Origin: Salipiger sp. CCB-MM3
GTDB lineage: Bacteria > Pseudomonadota > Alphaproteobacteria > Rhodobacterales > Rhodobacteraceae
Length of the DNA: 64,000 nt
Assembly: GCF_001687105.1 (NCBI RefSeq)
Contig: NZ_CP014596.1
Location: 985,501-1,049,500 of the forward strand
Direction: 5' to 3'
The notes beneath the pieces were generated by a model. It made no database searches, was not told the origin of the DNA, and saw only the letters and a program-made list of their open reading frames with translations. The position numbers were made by a program, and so were the translations under genes. Positions 55,273 to 64,000 of the stretch are shown piece by piece (the first letter of the stretch is position 1; the number at the start of each line of letters is the position of its first letter).

Positions 55273-56019
55273 TCAGTCCAGCGCCTTGTCGCTGCTGCCC
55301 GCGTCACCTTTGACCCAATAGCCTGCCGCCTTGAGGTGCGGTGCCGGATGCGCGCGATCCTGCAGGAAGTGCAGCTTCAGTGCCCGTGCCACCTGCGCCT
55401 CGGCGGCGATCCAGACAAATCCCTTGCCCTCGGGCAGATCGAGCGCCTTCGCCGCATCAAGCAGGGGCGCCGGATCATGCGCGTCTTCGACCGGACGGTG
55501 CAGCCACTGCGCGGTCTGCGCCGCTGCGCTCTGCCACTCCTGCTGATCCTCAGGGCCGGGCACGGCGGCAAGGGTGATCGCCGCGACGCCTTCGGGCAGT
55601 TCCTCGACGCGGCGCGCCATGGCTGGCAGGGCGGTCTCGTCGCCGATCATCAGGTACCAGTCGAACACCGGGGCGACCACAGCCGAGCCGCGCGGACCGC
55701 CGACCAGCAAGGTATCTCCGGGCTGCGCGGCCTCGGCCCATGCGGTGGCGGGGCCAGCGTCGTGCAGCGCAAAATCCAGCACCAGCGTGCGCGCCTCGGC
55801 GTCAAAGGCGCGGGGGGTGTAGTCGCGGGCAACGGGGGCCTCGCCGTCGGTGTCCAGAAACAGCTTCACGTGATCGTCCGCGCCGAGGCTGGTGAAATCG
55901 GCCAGATCCTCGCCTTCGAGCGTGATGCGCAGCATGTGCGGGGTCAGCCGCTGGCTGTCGCGCACGGTCAGGGTCCGGCGTTTCAGCTCGTGGCGGTGGC
56001 GGGTGATGATGCTTTCCAT
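55273..56019 (-). CDS. Siderophore-interacting protein / NADPH-dependent ferric reductase
   Basis: 248-residue FAD protein of the SIP family (E. coli YqjH-like): FAD-binding barrel with RDYTPRAFDAEARTLVLDF (R-x-Y-T/S motif), GDTLLVGGPRGSAVVAPVFD, then an NAD(P)-binding domain (WYLMIGDETALPAMARRVEE and GFVWIAAEAQVARALKLHF). Reduces ferric iron bound to siderophores in the cytoplasm. The adjacent PadR regulator is the equivalent of YqjI, so the pair is probably under metal-dependent control. Confidence 0.92.
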   Translation of the reverse strand: MESIITRHRHELKRRTLTVRDSQRLTPHMLRITLEGEDLADFTSLGADDHVKLFLDTDGEAPVARDYTPRAFDAEARTLVLDFALHDAGPATAWAEAAQPGDTLLVGGPRGSAVVAPVFDWYLMIGDETALPAMARRVEELPEGVAAITLAAVPGPEDQQEWQSAAAQTAQWLHRPVEDAHDPAPLLDAAKALDLPEGKGFVWIAAEAQVARALKLHFLQDRAHPAPHLKAAGYWVKGDAGSSDKALD

Positions 56020-56039
56020 GTCAGGTCCTTGCGTATGTG

Positions 56040-56564
56040 TCAGTCATCGGAGCCATCGCGGGGCAGGGCCTCGCGGATGTCCCGAGCGGTGTCTCGTAGC
56101 TGCGCGGAAAGCGTGGCGATGAGCGTGTCGTCTGCGCCGGGCACCGAGAGGCGCAGGCGCAGGGCAGATTTGATCTCGTCCATGGCGGCGACGATCTCTT
56201 TGGGAGCGTTGCCACGATGCCAGCGCGGCGGCTTGCGGGTGAGCAATTCGTCGGCGGCGGCGCGATGCGCGGCAAGATGCGCCGCCCCGGCTTCGGTGAT
56301 GCGCGAGCGTTTGCGCCCGGTCTCATCGGCCTCGATCACCGCGTGCCCCATGTCCTCGAGCCATGAGAGCGTCGGGTAGATCACGCCGGGGCTTGGGCAA
56401 TAGGCGCCCTCGGTGCGCTCTTCGATCTCTTTGATCAACTCGTAGCCGTGCCGGGGGTGCTCGGCGATCATCGCCAGAACCAGCAGCCGCAGTTCGCCGT
56501 GGCCGTAAAGCCGCTTGCCGCGTTTGCGGCCGGGAGGGGAATGGTCTGCGGAAGGGCGGGTCAT
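56040..56564 (-). CDS. PadR-family transcriptional regulator (YqjI-like)
   Basis: 174 residues. A winged HTH of PadR type starts GHGELRLLVLAMIAEHPRHG (about residue 20) with YELIKEIEERTEGAYCPSPG and VIYPTLSWLEDMGHAVIEAD, then a helical dimerisation tail. The N terminus is short, Arg/Lys-rich (SPPGRKRGKRLYG), without the His/Cys metal-binding extension of E. coli YqjI. Upstream of its ATG lies a palindromic repeat operator. Twenty bases before the SIP gene, so the two form an autoregulated operon. Confidence 0.9.
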   Translation of the reverse strand: MTRPSADHSPPGRKRGKRLYGHGELRLLVLAMIAEHPRHGYELIKEIEERTEGAYCPSPGVIYPTLSWLEDMGHAVIEADETGRKRSRITEAGAAHLAAHRAAADELLTRKPPRWHRGNAPKEIVAAMDEIKSALRLRLSVPGADDTLIATLSAQLRDTARDIREALPRDGSDD

Positions 56565-56584
56565 CGCGGTCTGTCTTGTCTAAT

Positions 56585-56620
56585 TTCGATATATCGGAAA
56601 ATAAGATATATCGGAAATGA
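56585..56620. promoter_or_regulatory. PadR operator: duplicated GATATATCGGAAA boxes
   Basis: An exact 13-bp direct repeat, GATATATCGGAAA (56588-56600 and 56605-56617), each box built around the palindrome GATATATC. The first is extended to CGATATATCG. It lies 24 bases upstream of the PadR ATG where a repressor would block transcription. It is one of the clearest AT-rich islands in the window. Confidence 0.8.
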
Positions 56621-56698
56621 TGCAAGAGCCGCGCGTTCACGCTCGCGTGCCTCGCGGCCAACCCAGGGGCTGTCATGAAAGCTTCACTTTCCGCGCGC

Positions 56699-56722
56699 AT
56701 ATATTTCGAATATTTGTGAAAT
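56699..56722 (+). promoter_or_regulatory. ArsR-type operator overlapping the arsRC start
   Basis: The run CATATATTTCGAATATTTGT (56699-56718) with the dyad core ATATTTCGAATAT (56701-56713) matches ArsR sites (ATTTGAATAT-like). It lies directly before the ATG at 56723, leaving almost no leader and no clear RBS, so binding would repress its own gene. Confidence 0.65.
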
Positions 56723-57583
56723 ATGGAAAAAGAGATTCCCGACCGCCTGATGACCCTCGGCCACCCGCAGAGGCTCGCCATTTTCCGGCTGCTGATGCGC
56801 CGCTTCCCTGACCGGCTTCCTGCCGGGGAGATCGCCGAGACCATCGGCGTAAAGCCCAGCACGCTCTCGGCCTATCTTGCGGCGCTGATGCGCTCCGATC
56901 TGGTCACCCAGACGCGGCTCGGCACCTCGCTTCTTTACTCGCTCGACATGACCCAGGTGCGACAGACCTTCGATTACCTGCTGCGCGACTGCTGCCGCGG
57001 GCGGCCCGAGTTCTGCGCGCCATCGCCCTTCCTCTCCGAGACAGGAGTGCCCCCGATGCCTGACCGCAAATACAACGTGCTGTTCATCTGCACCGGCAAT
57101 TCGGCCCGGTCGATCTTTGCCGAAACACTGCTGCGCGAGATCGCGGGCGACAGGTTCAACGCCTATTCGGCGGGCACCAAGCCCAGCTCCGAGCTGAACC
57201 CGATTGCCGTCGAGTTGCTGCACCAGAAGGGGCATGACATCGCCCCGCTGCGCGCCAAGAACGTCTCGGAGTTTTCCGGCGAGAGCGCGCCCGACCTGGA
57301 TTTCGTCTTCACCGTCTGCAATCAGGCCGCGAACGAGGAATGCCCGGCCTGGGAAGGCCAGCCGATCAGCGGCCATTGGGGCATGCCCGACCCGGTGAAG
57401 GCGACCGGCACCGAGGCCGAGAAGATGCTTGCCTTCCAGCAGGCCTATGGCGCGCTCAAGCACCGGATCGAGGCCTTTACCGCGCTGCCCTTCGCGCAGC
57501 TTGACCGCATCTCGCTGCAGGCGGCGGTGGATTACATCGCCCAGATCGACACGACCCAGACCTCCCCGGAAGAGACCAGATGA
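56723..57583 (+). CDS. arsRC: Fusion of ArsR repressor and thioredoxin-type arsenate reductase
   Basis: 286 residues of two modules. Residues 1-110: ArsR winged HTH ([40 protein letters not shown]). The metal-binding site is C-terminal as in Acidithiobacillus-type Ars[12 protein letters not shown], with a Cys pair plus one Cys. Residues 115-285: low-molecular-weight phosphatase-like Ars[21 protein letters not shown] with the C-x5-R nucleophile loop and [11 protein letters not shown] with resolving cysteines. It senses arsenite and reduces arsenate. First gene of the arsenic operon, overlapping the next by four bases. Confidence 0.92.
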   Translation: MEKEIPDRLMTLGHPQRLAIFRLLMRRFPDRLPAGEIAETIGVKPSTLSAYLAALMRSDLVTQTRLGTSLLYSLDMTQVRQTFDYLLRDCCRGRPEFCAPSPFLSETGVPPMPDRKYNVLFICTGNSARSIFAETLLREIAGDRFNAYSAGTKPSSELNPIAVELLHQKGHDIAPLRAKNVSEFSGESAPDLDFVFTVCNQAANEECPAWEGQPISGHWGMPDPVKATGTEAEKMLAFQQAYGALKHRIEAFTALPFAQLDRISLQAAVDYIAQIDTTQTSPEETR

Positions 57584-58578
57584 CCACGTATGCCCTCAAC
57601 GGCCTTGGCCGTATCGGAAAGCTCGCCCTGAAACCGCTGCTGGACAGCGGCGCCAAGATCGCCTGGATCAACGATGCCGTGGGCGACCCGGCGATGCACG
57701 CGCATCTGCTGGAGTTCGACACGGTCCACGGCCGCTGGAACGCCGAGTTCCACCACGACCACGACAGCGTCACGGTGGATGGCGTCCGGCTGCCCTTCGT
57801 CGGCACGCGTGATCTGTCGGCGCTGCCGCTCGAGGGGGTGGACGTGGTGATCGACTGCACCGGCGTCTTCAAATCCCAAGCCGCGCTCGCCCCCTATTTC
57901 GCGGCGGGGGTAAAGAAGGTGGTGGTCTCGGCCCCGGTCAAGGATGGCCCCACGGCAAACATCGTCTACGGCGTCAACGACGGAACCTATGATCCGGCGC
58001 GGCACAGCATCGTCACCGCCGCCTCCTGCACCACCAACTGCCTCGCGCCGGTGGTCCAGGTGATCCATGAGAACCTTGGCATAAGGCACGGGTCGATCAC
58101 GACAATCCACGACGTGACCAACACGCAGACCATCGTCGATCGTCCCGCCAAGGACCTGCGCCGCGCGCGCTCGGCGCTGAACTCTCTGATCCCGACGACC
58201 ACGGGCTCTGCCACCGCGATCACGCTGATCTACCCGGAACTGAAGGGGCGGTTGAACGGCCACGCGGTGCGCGTGCCGCTGCTCAACGCCTCGCTCACCG
58301 ATTGCGTCTTCGAGGTGGAGCGCGCGACAAGCGCCGAGGAAGTCAATGCGCTGTTCGAGGCGGCCTCGAAGGGCGCGCTCAAGGGCATCCTCGGCTATGA
58401 AGAGCGCCCCTTGGTGTCGTGCGACTACACCAACGACACCCGCTCTTCGATCATCGACGCGCCCTCGACCATGGTGGTGAACGGCACGCAGGTAAAGATT
58501 TATGCGTGGTACGACAACGAGATGGGCTACGCGCACCGTCTGGTGAATGTGGCGCGCATGGTCGGAGGCAAGCTGTGA
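57580..58578 (+). CDS. ArsJ-associated glyceraldehyde-3-phosphate dehydrogenase
   Basis: 332-residue GAPDH distinct from the cbb one. [20 protein letters not shown] at the start and catalytic [20 protein letters not shown]. In ars operons with arsJ this enzyme links arsenate to glyceraldehyde 3-phosphate, giving unstable 1-arseno-3-phosphoglycerate that ArsJ exports. Start overlaps the previous gene (ATGA) and the stop overlaps arsJ (GTGA), so the three are translated as a unit. Confidence 0.92.
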   Translation: MTTYALNGLGRIGKLALKPLLDSGAKIAWINDAVGDPAMHAHLLEFDTVHGRWNAEFHHDHDSVTVDGVRLPFVGTRDLSALPLEGVDVVIDCTGVFKSQAALAPYFAAGVKKVVVSAPVKDGPTANIVYGVNDGTYDPARHSIVTAASCTTNCLAPVVQVIHENLGIRHGSITTIHDVTNTQTIVDRPAKDLRRARSALNSLIPTTTGSATAITLIYPELKGRLNGHAVRVPLLNASLTDCVFEVERATSAEEVNALFEAASKGALKGILGYEERPLVSCDYTNDTRSSIIDAPSTMVVNGTQVKIYAWYDNEMGYAHRLVNVARMVGGKL

Positions 58579-59852
58579 GCCATCCTGTTTCGGGCAGGCC
58601 CGAGGGCCTGTCGGCCTATATCGCGGTGACGGCGGCCTATTGGGCCTTCATGCTCACCGATGGCGCGCTGCGGATGCTGGTGCTGCTGCATTTCCACAGC
58701 CTCGGGTTCAGCCCGGTGCAACTGGCCTATCTCTTCGTGCTCTACGAGATCGCCGGCATGGTCACCAACCTTTCTGCGGGCTGGATCGCCGCGCGCTTTG
58801 GCCTGACGTCGACGCTCTATGCGGGGCTGTCGCTGCAAGTGGTGGCGCTGCTGGCGCTGACGCAGCTTGATCCGTCCTGGGCGATCGGCACCTCGGTGGC
58901 CTTTGTGATGTGCGTGCAGGGCGCGTCGGGGGTGGCCAAGGATCTGGCGAAAATGTCCTCCAAATCGGCGGTGAAACTGCTGGCCCCTTCCGAGGGTGGC
59001 GGGCTCTTTCGCTGGGTGGCGGTGCTGACCGGATCGAAGAACGCGGTCAAAGGCGTCGGTTTCCTGCTCGGCGCGGCGCTTTTGGCGACGCTTGGTTTCA
59101 CTTGGGCGGTGCTGGCGATGGCGCTGGTGCTGGCGGTGATCCTGATCGCCGTGGCGCTGTTGATGCCCGGCGGTCTGCCCAAGGGCCGAAAGGGCGCGAA
59201 ATTCTCCGAGGTCTTCTCGAAATCGGCCAACGTCAACTGGTTGTCGGCGGCGCGGGTGTTCCTCTTCGGCGCGCGCGACGTGTGGTTCGTGGTCGGCATC
59301 CCGATCTACTTCTACGCAGTGCTCTCGGACGGCAGCGAGGCGGGCAACCGCGCGGCCTTCTTCATGATCGGCAGTTTCATGGCGGTCTGGGTGATCCTCT
59401 ATGGCGCGGTGCAGGCCAGCGCGCCGCGTATCCTGAAGGCCAAAAGCCGGCCCGAAAGCGAGCTGATCCCTGCCGCCCGCAGCTGGGCCGCGGCGCTTTT
59501 CGTGGTGCCCGCGGCGCTGACGGTGGCGGTGCTGCTGTCGCCCGCGCCGCAGATGTGGCTGACGGCGGTGCTGGTGATCGGCCTGCTGGTCTTTGGGGCG
59601 ATCTTCGCGGTGAATTCTGCGCTGCATTCCTACCTGATCCTCGCCTTCACGAAATCCGAGCGGGTGACGATGGACGTGGGCTTTTACTACATGGCCAATG
59701 CGGCGGGGCGGCTTATCGGCACGCTGCTGTCGGGGCTGACCTACCAGATCGGAGGGCTGCCGCTGGTGCTGGGCACGGCGGCGCTGATGGTGGCGCTGGC
59801 CGCGCTGACCTCGGGCAGGCTGAGCGCCGAGCCGCAGGAGGTGGCGGTCTAG
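58575..59852 (+). CDS. arsJ: ArsJ, organoarsenical efflux MFS permease
   Basis: 425-residue MFS protein with about 12 helices. Characteristic start [20 protein letters not shown] with [20 protein letters not shown], then [20 protein letters not shown], typical of ArsJ. Exports 1-arseno-3-phosphoglycerate, which breaks down outside to arsenate. GTG start at 58575 overlaps the GAPDH stop by four bases. Followed by an AT-poor gap without gene. Confidence 0.93.
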   Translation: MSHPVSGRPEGLSAYIAVTAAYWAFMLTDGALRMLVLLHFHSLGFSPVQLAYLFVLYEIAGMVTNLSAGWIAARFGLTSTLYAGLSLQVVALLALTQLDPSWAIGTSVAFVMCVQGASGVAKDLAKMSSKSAVKLLAPSEGGGLFRWVAVLTGSKNAVKGVGFLLGAALLATLGFTWAVLAMALVLAVILIAVALLMPGGLPKGRKGAKFSEVFSKSANVNWLSAARVFLFGARDVWFVVGIPIYFYAVLSDGSEAGNRAAFFMIGSFMAVWVILYGAVQASAPRILKAKSRPESELIPAARSWAAALFVVPAALTVAVLLSPAPQMWLTAVLVIGLLVFGAIFAVNSALHSYLILAFTKSERVTMDVGFYYMANAAGRLIGTLLSGLTYQIGGLPLVLGTAALMVALAALTSGRLSAEPQEVAV

Positions 59853-60109
59853 GCGCAACATAAGGCGGTCGCGCGCTGCCCCGTGGGGTGGCGCCGCACC
59901 CTTGGGCATAGGCACTTTATCCCGGCCAAGCCCGGATGCTGCCTGAACGGTGCACGCGGATGCCAAAGCGCCAGCCCGCCGGGACGGCGTCGTCCATCGG
60001 GCTTGAACCGATGGCGCCCTGATGAACGACCGCTCGACCGGCGTCTTCGCCTTGAGTCCGGTCGGGGCTGGTCGCCCCGCGCCATGGCTCCCTGCCACCT
60101 CAAACGCAA
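59853..60109. other. Gap between arsJ and the RND pump gene
   Basis: 257 bases without a credible gene. Short Arg/Pro-rich open frames on both strands lack RBS. A terminator follows immediately at 60110-60136. No promoter is needed here because the flanking genes converge. Confidence 0.4.
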
Positions 60110-60136
60110 AAGGCCCGGGCACATCGCCCGGGCCTT
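60110..60136 (-). terminator. Terminator of the RND operon
   Basis: An 11-bp stem (AAGGCCCGGGC / GCCCGGGCCTT) and 5-base loop, 21 bases after the permease stop. On the minus strand the stem is followed by TTTTGCGTTTG. It can also end transcription from arsJ. Confidence 0.88.
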
Positions 60137-60156
60137 CGCTTTGTCTCCGCCGCGCC

Positions 60157-63100
60157 TCAGGTCACCGGGGGCGTGCGGCCCTTGTGGATCTTCTCGCGCA
60201 GCCCTTGGATCAGCTTGAAGAACACCGGGCCAAAGATCGCCCCGAGCACCGCCGAGGCAATCGCCCCGCCGAACACCGCAAGCCCCAGCGACACCCGGCT
60301 CGCCGAGCCCGCGCCGCTGGCGATCACCAGCGGGTAGACCCCCACTGCGAAGGCCAGTACCGTCATCATCACCGGGCGGAAGCGCAGCTTGGCCGCCTGC
60401 ATGGCGGCCTCATGCAGGTCCAGTTCCGCCGCCTCGCGCTGCTGCTTGCCGAACTCGACGATCAGGATCGCCGTCTTCGCCGCCAGCGCGATCAGCATCA
60501 AAAGGCCGATCTGCCCGTAAAGACTGAGCGGCTCCCCGGCGATGCGCAGCGAGATCAGCGCCCCCAGCACCGCGAAAGGCACCGTCAGCAGCACCGCCAC
60601 GGGCGTCAGGAAACTCTCATAAAGCGCCGCGAGGAACAGGAAGGTGAACACCAGGCTCAGCCCCAGCGCGATCGGCACGGCGTTGCCCGAAGAGCGTTCC
60701 TCGCGCGAGGAGCCGGTCCAGTCGTAGCGAAAGCCCGCAGGCAGCGCCTCGGCGGACAGATCTTCAAAGGCATCCATCGCATTGCCCGTGCTGTACCCAC
60801 CGGCGGCATTGGGAATCCCGGTGATCGTCGCCGAGTTGTAGGTGTTGTAGCGATAGAGCACGTCCGGCCCGGTGGTAGGCACCGGCGTGATTACCGTCGA
60901 CAGCGGCACCATGCCGCCCTCGCGGTTGCGCACATAGAGCGTGTCGAACGCCCGCTCGTTCTGGCGGAACTGGGCATCCGCCTGCACCATCACCCGGTAG
61001 GATTGGCCAAAGACGTTGAAGTCGTTGATGTAAAGTGCCCCAAGCTGCGCCTGCAGGGTGAGGAAGATGTCCGAGATTTGCACGCCCAGCGTCTTGGCCC
61101 GCACCCGGTCGATCTCGAGGTTGAGCTGCGGCGCATCGGCCTTGAAGGTGGAATAGGCCAGCGCGATCTCGTCAAGCTGGTTGGCCGGGGCGAGGAAGCC
61201 CTGAAGCGCGGCGGTCATCTCTTCCGGCCCGCGCCCCTGCGTGTCTTCGAGCACGAAGGCCAGACCTTCGACCGCGCCGATGCCCGGCAGGGCGGGTGCG
61301 CCAAAGATGATCGTCTGCGCCTCGGGCAGATCGGCGAACTGCTGCGTGAACTTGCGCTGCAGATAGGCCTGACTGCTCTCGACCGTGGTCCTCTCGCTCC
61401 ATTCCTTGAGCTTGACGATGATCATGCCCGAGTTGGCCTGCAGCGCCGAGTTGAGGATCGAGTAGCCATTCACCGAAAGCACGTTCTCCACCGCCTCATC
61501 CTCGCCAAGCGCATCGGTGAGCCGGTCCATGACCACTTCGGTCCGGTTCAGCGAGGCGCCCGAAGGCAGCTGCACGTCGACCATGAAGAAGCCCTTGTCC
61601 TCGGTCGGGATGAAGCTGGTCGGCACGGTGGTAAAGAGCGTGTACATGCCAAAGAACAGCGCCGCGACGATGGCGATGGCGATAAGCGCGTGTTTGGCGA
61701 GGAAATCGACCGTGGCGGCATAGACCCTCGTCACCCAGTCGAACCCTTTGTTGAACCCCCGGATGACGAAATTGGGATGCATCCCCGGTTTCATCAGCAC
61801 CGAGGCCAGCGCCGGGCTGAGCGTCAGCGCGTTGACCATGGAGATCAGCACCGAGACGGTCAGCGTCGCGCCGAACTGGCTGAACATCCGCCCGGTGATG
61901 CCGGGCAGCAGCAGCGTTGGTCCAAAGACCGCCGCCAGCACCAGCGAGGTGGCGACGATGGGGCCGGTCACCTCTGCCATGGCGCGGCGGGTGGCCTCGG
62001 GCGCGTCCAGTTCGGGGTTCTCGTGCAGGATGCGCTCGACGTTCTCGACCACGATGATCGCGTCGTCCACCACCAGCGCGATGGCAAGGATCAGCGCAAA
62101 CAGCGTCACCGTGTTGATCGTCATGCCAAAGGCGTAGAGCACCGCCAATGTGCCGATGATCGAGACCGGCACGGCGATGGTTGGAATGAGCGTCGCCCGG
62201 ATCGAGCCAAGGAAGATATAGGTCACCGCCACCACCAGCAGAATGGTGAAGATCATGGTGATCACCGTCTCTTCGAGCGAAGCTTCGATGAACAGCGTCG
62301 TGTCGTGGCCGATGACGTAATCGACGCCCTCGGGGAAATACTCCTTCAGCTCCTCCATCTTCTCGCGGACCGCCTCGGCGACCACCAGCGAGTTGGCTTC
62401 GCTCAGCTTGTAGATCGCCATCAGCACGCCGGGCTGGTTGTTGAACTCGCCATAGCCCTTATAGGCAAAAGCGCCGAGCTCGATCCGCGCCACGTCGCGC
62501 AGCCGGATCACCGAGCCCGCGTCATTGGCCGACAGGATGATGTCGCCGAACTCTTCCTCGGTCTCCAGCCTGCCCTTGGTGGTCAGAACGTATTGGAACT
62601 GCGTGTTTTCGGCAGCCGGAGCGGCCCCCAATTGCCCCACGGCGGCCTGCGCGTTCTGCTCTTTCACTGCCAGAACGATCTCGTTCACGGTGATATTGTG
62701 GTTGGCCATCTGCACCGGATCGAGCCACGCGCGCATGCCGTAATCCAGCGCACCGATGTTCTCGGCGGCGCCGACGCCGGGCAGGCGGGCCAGTTCGCCC
62801 TCGACGTTGATCGAGGCGTAGTTCGACAAGAACAGCCCGTCGAAGCGCCCGTCGGGCGAGACGATGTTCACCACCATCAGGATGTCCGGGTTGCGCTTGC
62901 GCACCCTTATGCCGCGCTGGCGCACCTCGGCGGGCAGCCCCGGCTCGGCCAGCGCCACGCGGTTCTGCACGTCGACCTGCGCCAGATCAGCATCGACGCC
63001 GGTCTCGAAGGTCACCGTCAGCGTATAGCTTCCGTCCGCGGCGGCCTTGGATTCCATATAGGCCATGCCCTCGGCGCCGTTCACCTCATCCTCGATGGGG

Positions 63101-63291
63101 GTGGCGACGGCCTGAAGCACGGTCTGCGCATCGGCGCCGGGGTAATTGGCGCGGACCACCACCTTGGGGGCGGCGATGTCGGGGTACTGGTCGATCGGCA
63201 TCACCTGAAGCGTGAGCAGGCCGAACAGCGTGATGAGCAGGGAAATGACGAAGGCGAACTTGGGTCGCCTGATGAAAAATAGGGGTCCCAT
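60157..63291 (-). CDS. RND efflux permease (AcrB/MexB-type)
   Basis: 1044-residue HAE1-type RND pump: N-terminal MGPLFFIRRPKFAFVISLLI, then two large periplasmic loops and 12 membrane helices. The proton-relay Asp pair is in ILAIALVVDDAIIVVENVER of helix 4, and Lys in helix 10 region LIALAAKTAILIVEFGKQ. Motif LPGITGRMFSQFGATLTVSV and the C-terminal SRVSLGLAVFGGAIASAVLG are normal. It drives proton-coupled export of drugs or other amphiphiles together with the adaptor gene upstream (about 20 bases before it) and an outer-membrane channel not seen here. Start ATG at 63291. Confidence 0.95.
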   Translation of the reverse strand: MGPLFFIRRPKFAFVISLLITLFGLLTLQVMPIDQYPDIAAPKVVVRANYPGADAQTVLQAVATPIEDEVNGAEGMAYMESKAAADGSYTLTVTFETGVDADLAQVDVQNRVALAEPGLPAEVRQRGIRVRKRNPDILMVVNIVSPDGRFDGLFLSNYASINVEGELARLPGVGAAENIGALDYGMRAWLDPVQMANHNITVNEIVLAVKEQNAQAAVGQLGAAPAAENTQFQYVLTTKGRLETEEEFGDIILSANDAGSVIRLRDVARIELGAFAYKGYGEFNNQPGVLMAIYKLSEANSLVVAEAVREKMEELKEYFPEGVDYVIGHDTTLFIEASLEETVITMIFTILLVVAVTYIFLGSIRATLIPTIAVPVSIIGTLAVLYAFGMTINTVTLFALILAIALVVDDAIIVVENVERILHENPELDAPEATRRAMAEVTGPIVATSLVLAAVFGPTLLLPGITGRMFSQFGATLTVSVLISMVNALTLSPALASVLMKPGMHPNFVIRGFNKGFDWVTRVYAATVDFLAKHALIAIAIVAALFFGMYTLFTTVPTSFIPTEDKGFFMVDVQLPSGASLNRTEVVMDRLTDALGEDEAVENVLSVNGYSILNSALQANSGMIIVKLKEWSERTTVESSQAYLQRKFTQQFADLPEAQTIIFGAPALPGIGAVEGLAFVLEDTQGRGPEEMTAALQGFLAPANQLDEIALAYSTFKADAPQLNLEIDRVRAKTLGVQISDIFLTLQAQLGALYINDFNVFGQSYRVMVQADAQFRQNERAFDTLYVRNREGGMVPLSTVITPVPTTGPDVLYRYNTYNSATITGIPNAAGGYSTGNAMDAFEDLSAEALPAGFRYDWTGSSREERSSGNAVPIALGLSLVFTFLFLAALYESFLTPVAVLLTVPFAVLGALISLRIAGEPLSLYGQIGLLMLIALAAKTAILIVEFGKQQREAAELDLHEAAMQAAKLRFRPVMMTVLAFAVGVYPLVIASGAGSASRVSLGLAVFGGAIASAVLGAIFGPVFFKLIQGLREKIHKGRTPPVT

Positions 63292-63312
63292 GAAATTCTC
63301 CGCTGCCGGGGA

Positions 63313-64000
63313 TCAGCTGTCGTAGGGCTGCGGGGTGACGGCGAGGCCCGGGCGCATGCGCTGCAGCCCCTCCACGACCACCCGCTCGCCATCTGCAAGC
63401 CCTTCGGTGACGGTCCAGTCGGCGCCATTGCGCACGCCCACGGTGATATTGCGCCGCTCGACCACGTCGCCGTCGCCGACCACCCAGACGAAATGCCCTT
63501 GCTGGTCGAGACTGACCGCGCGCTGCGGCACCAAGGGCGCCTGAACCGGCTCGATCACCTGACCGCGGATCGTCACGTTCTGGCCCGGCAGCAGCAGGCC
63601 GTTGGGATTGGGGAAAAGAACCCGCGCCGCAATGGTGCCGGTGCTGGCAACGCCGGTGTTGTCCCAATTCTCGAAGGTGCCCTTCTCGGGATAGACCTCG
63701 CCGCCGGGCAGGATCGCCTCAAGCTCCAGCGGAGGGATCGAGCCGCCCGCCTCTTCGATCTCCAGCCGCTTGGCCAGAAAGCCGAAATAATTGGACTGAT
63801 CCACCAGCCCGACCGCGTAAATCGGATCGAGCGAGACGATGGTGGCGATATAGCCGATCTGCGTCGGATCGCCGACGGTGAAAAGATCGCCCACCGAATA
63901 TTGCGGGGCCGAAATGCGGCCGCTGAACGGGGCGTAAACTTTTGTATCGGCGAGGTCTTCTTCGGCCTGCGCGATCTGGGCGCTGGCCACGTCGACCTGC
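63313..64000 (-). CDS. RND periplasmic adaptor (membrane fusion protein), N-terminal part outside the window
   Basis: Partial gene: the coding frame runs off the window end and no start is visible. Seen are the end of the coiled-coil hairpin (ASAQIAQAEEDLADTKVYAP), the lipoyl/beta-barrel transition APFSGRISAPQYSVGDLFTV and YIATIVSLDPIYAVGLVDQS, and the C-terminal barrel with VLFPNPNGLLLPGQNVTIRG. These are the usual segments of AcrA/MexA-type adaptors. The 225 or so residues visible correspond to the C-terminal two thirds. Its ATG and any signal peptide lie beyond 64000. Confidence 0.92.
   Translation of the reverse strand, partial: QVDVASAQIAQAEEDLADTKVYAPFSGRISAPQYSVGDLFTVGDPTQIGYIATIVSLDPIYAVGLVDQSNYFGFLAKRLEIEEAGGSIPPLELEAILPGGEVYPEKGTFENWDNTGVASTGTIAARVLFPNPNGLLLPGQNVTIRGQVIEPVQAPLVPQRAVSLDQQGHFVWVVGDGDVVERRNITVGVRNGADWTVTEGLADGERVVVEGLQRMRPGLAVTPQPYDS

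Noticed and set aside
54780..55307. Minus-strand frame of 175 codons around the membrane microprotein gene
   Set aside because: Arg/Ala-rich, no RBS, runs through the terminator and antisense to the better-supported microprotein.
60022..63282. Open frame of 1086 codons on the plus strand opposite the RND permease
   Set aside because: Same origin: composition dominated by Arg, His, Asp and Gly without any motif, while the opposite strand encodes a clear AcrB-type protein.

Overview
The window is 64 kb of GC-rich DNA with tightly packed, often overlapping genes. Gene content (red-type RuBisCO operon with cbbX, tripartite tricarboxylate transporter, a recurrent Rhodobacteraceae-like intergenic motif) points to a marine or soil alphaproteobacterium of the Rhodobacterales (Roseobacter group). 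This taxonomic call is inferred from family composition only. No rRNA, tRNA, IS element or CRISPR array was seen.

Layout. 1-12.9 kb: the end of a LysR regulator, a DMT permease, a thioredoxin-like gene, then a nearly complete Calvin-Benson-Bassham operon on the minus strand (cbbF-P-T-gap-A-L-S-X-E) with divergent cbbR. 12.9-19.5 kb: an eight-gene minus-strand operon matching the Nit1C cluster (nitB, nitrilase nitC, radical SAM nitD, acetyltransferase nitE, AIR-synthase-like nitF, nitG, flavoprotein nitH, plus an LnmK-like gene), linked in other bacteria to cyanide or nitrile nitrogen assimilation. A divergent MocR-type regulator and an MFS permease follow. 22.5-27.5 kb: a meta-cleavage module: a LysR-type regulator with two apparent HTH domains, GalB-like hydratase, a type I (VOC) extradiol dioxygenase, a GalC/LigK-like aldolase and a GalD-like tautomerase. 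The ring-cleavage enzyme is not the LigB-type one normally found with these partners.

27.5-32.3 kb: a gene-poor patch, a secreted PRC-barrel-like protein, then OsmC, a 57-residue microprotein and two flavoenzymes, one a paralogue of NitH. 32.3-37.1 kb: a four-gene operon of two uncharacterised proteins sharing a motif, a DyP-type peroxidase and an unusual cytochrome P450 without the usual acid-alcohol pair in helix I. This is the best candidate for an undescribed system. 37.2-48.3 kb: an exopolysaccharide locus (O-antigen polymerase/ligase, Wzz/GumC, response regulator, a WecG-phosphoglycosyltransferase fusion, Wza-like export lipoprotein, flippase, three glycosyltransferases).

48.4-54.8 kb: a GntR regulator with a TctCBA transporter, a cupin and two dehydrogenases, probably for uptake and oxidation of an unidentified carboxylate. 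54.9-59.9 kb: a small membrane protein, a ferric-siderophore reductase with a PadR repressor and a clear operator, then an arsenate resistance operon (ArsR-ArsC fusion, arsenate-linked GAPDH, ArsJ). 60.1-64.0 kb: an RND efflux pump, with the adaptor truncated by the window end.
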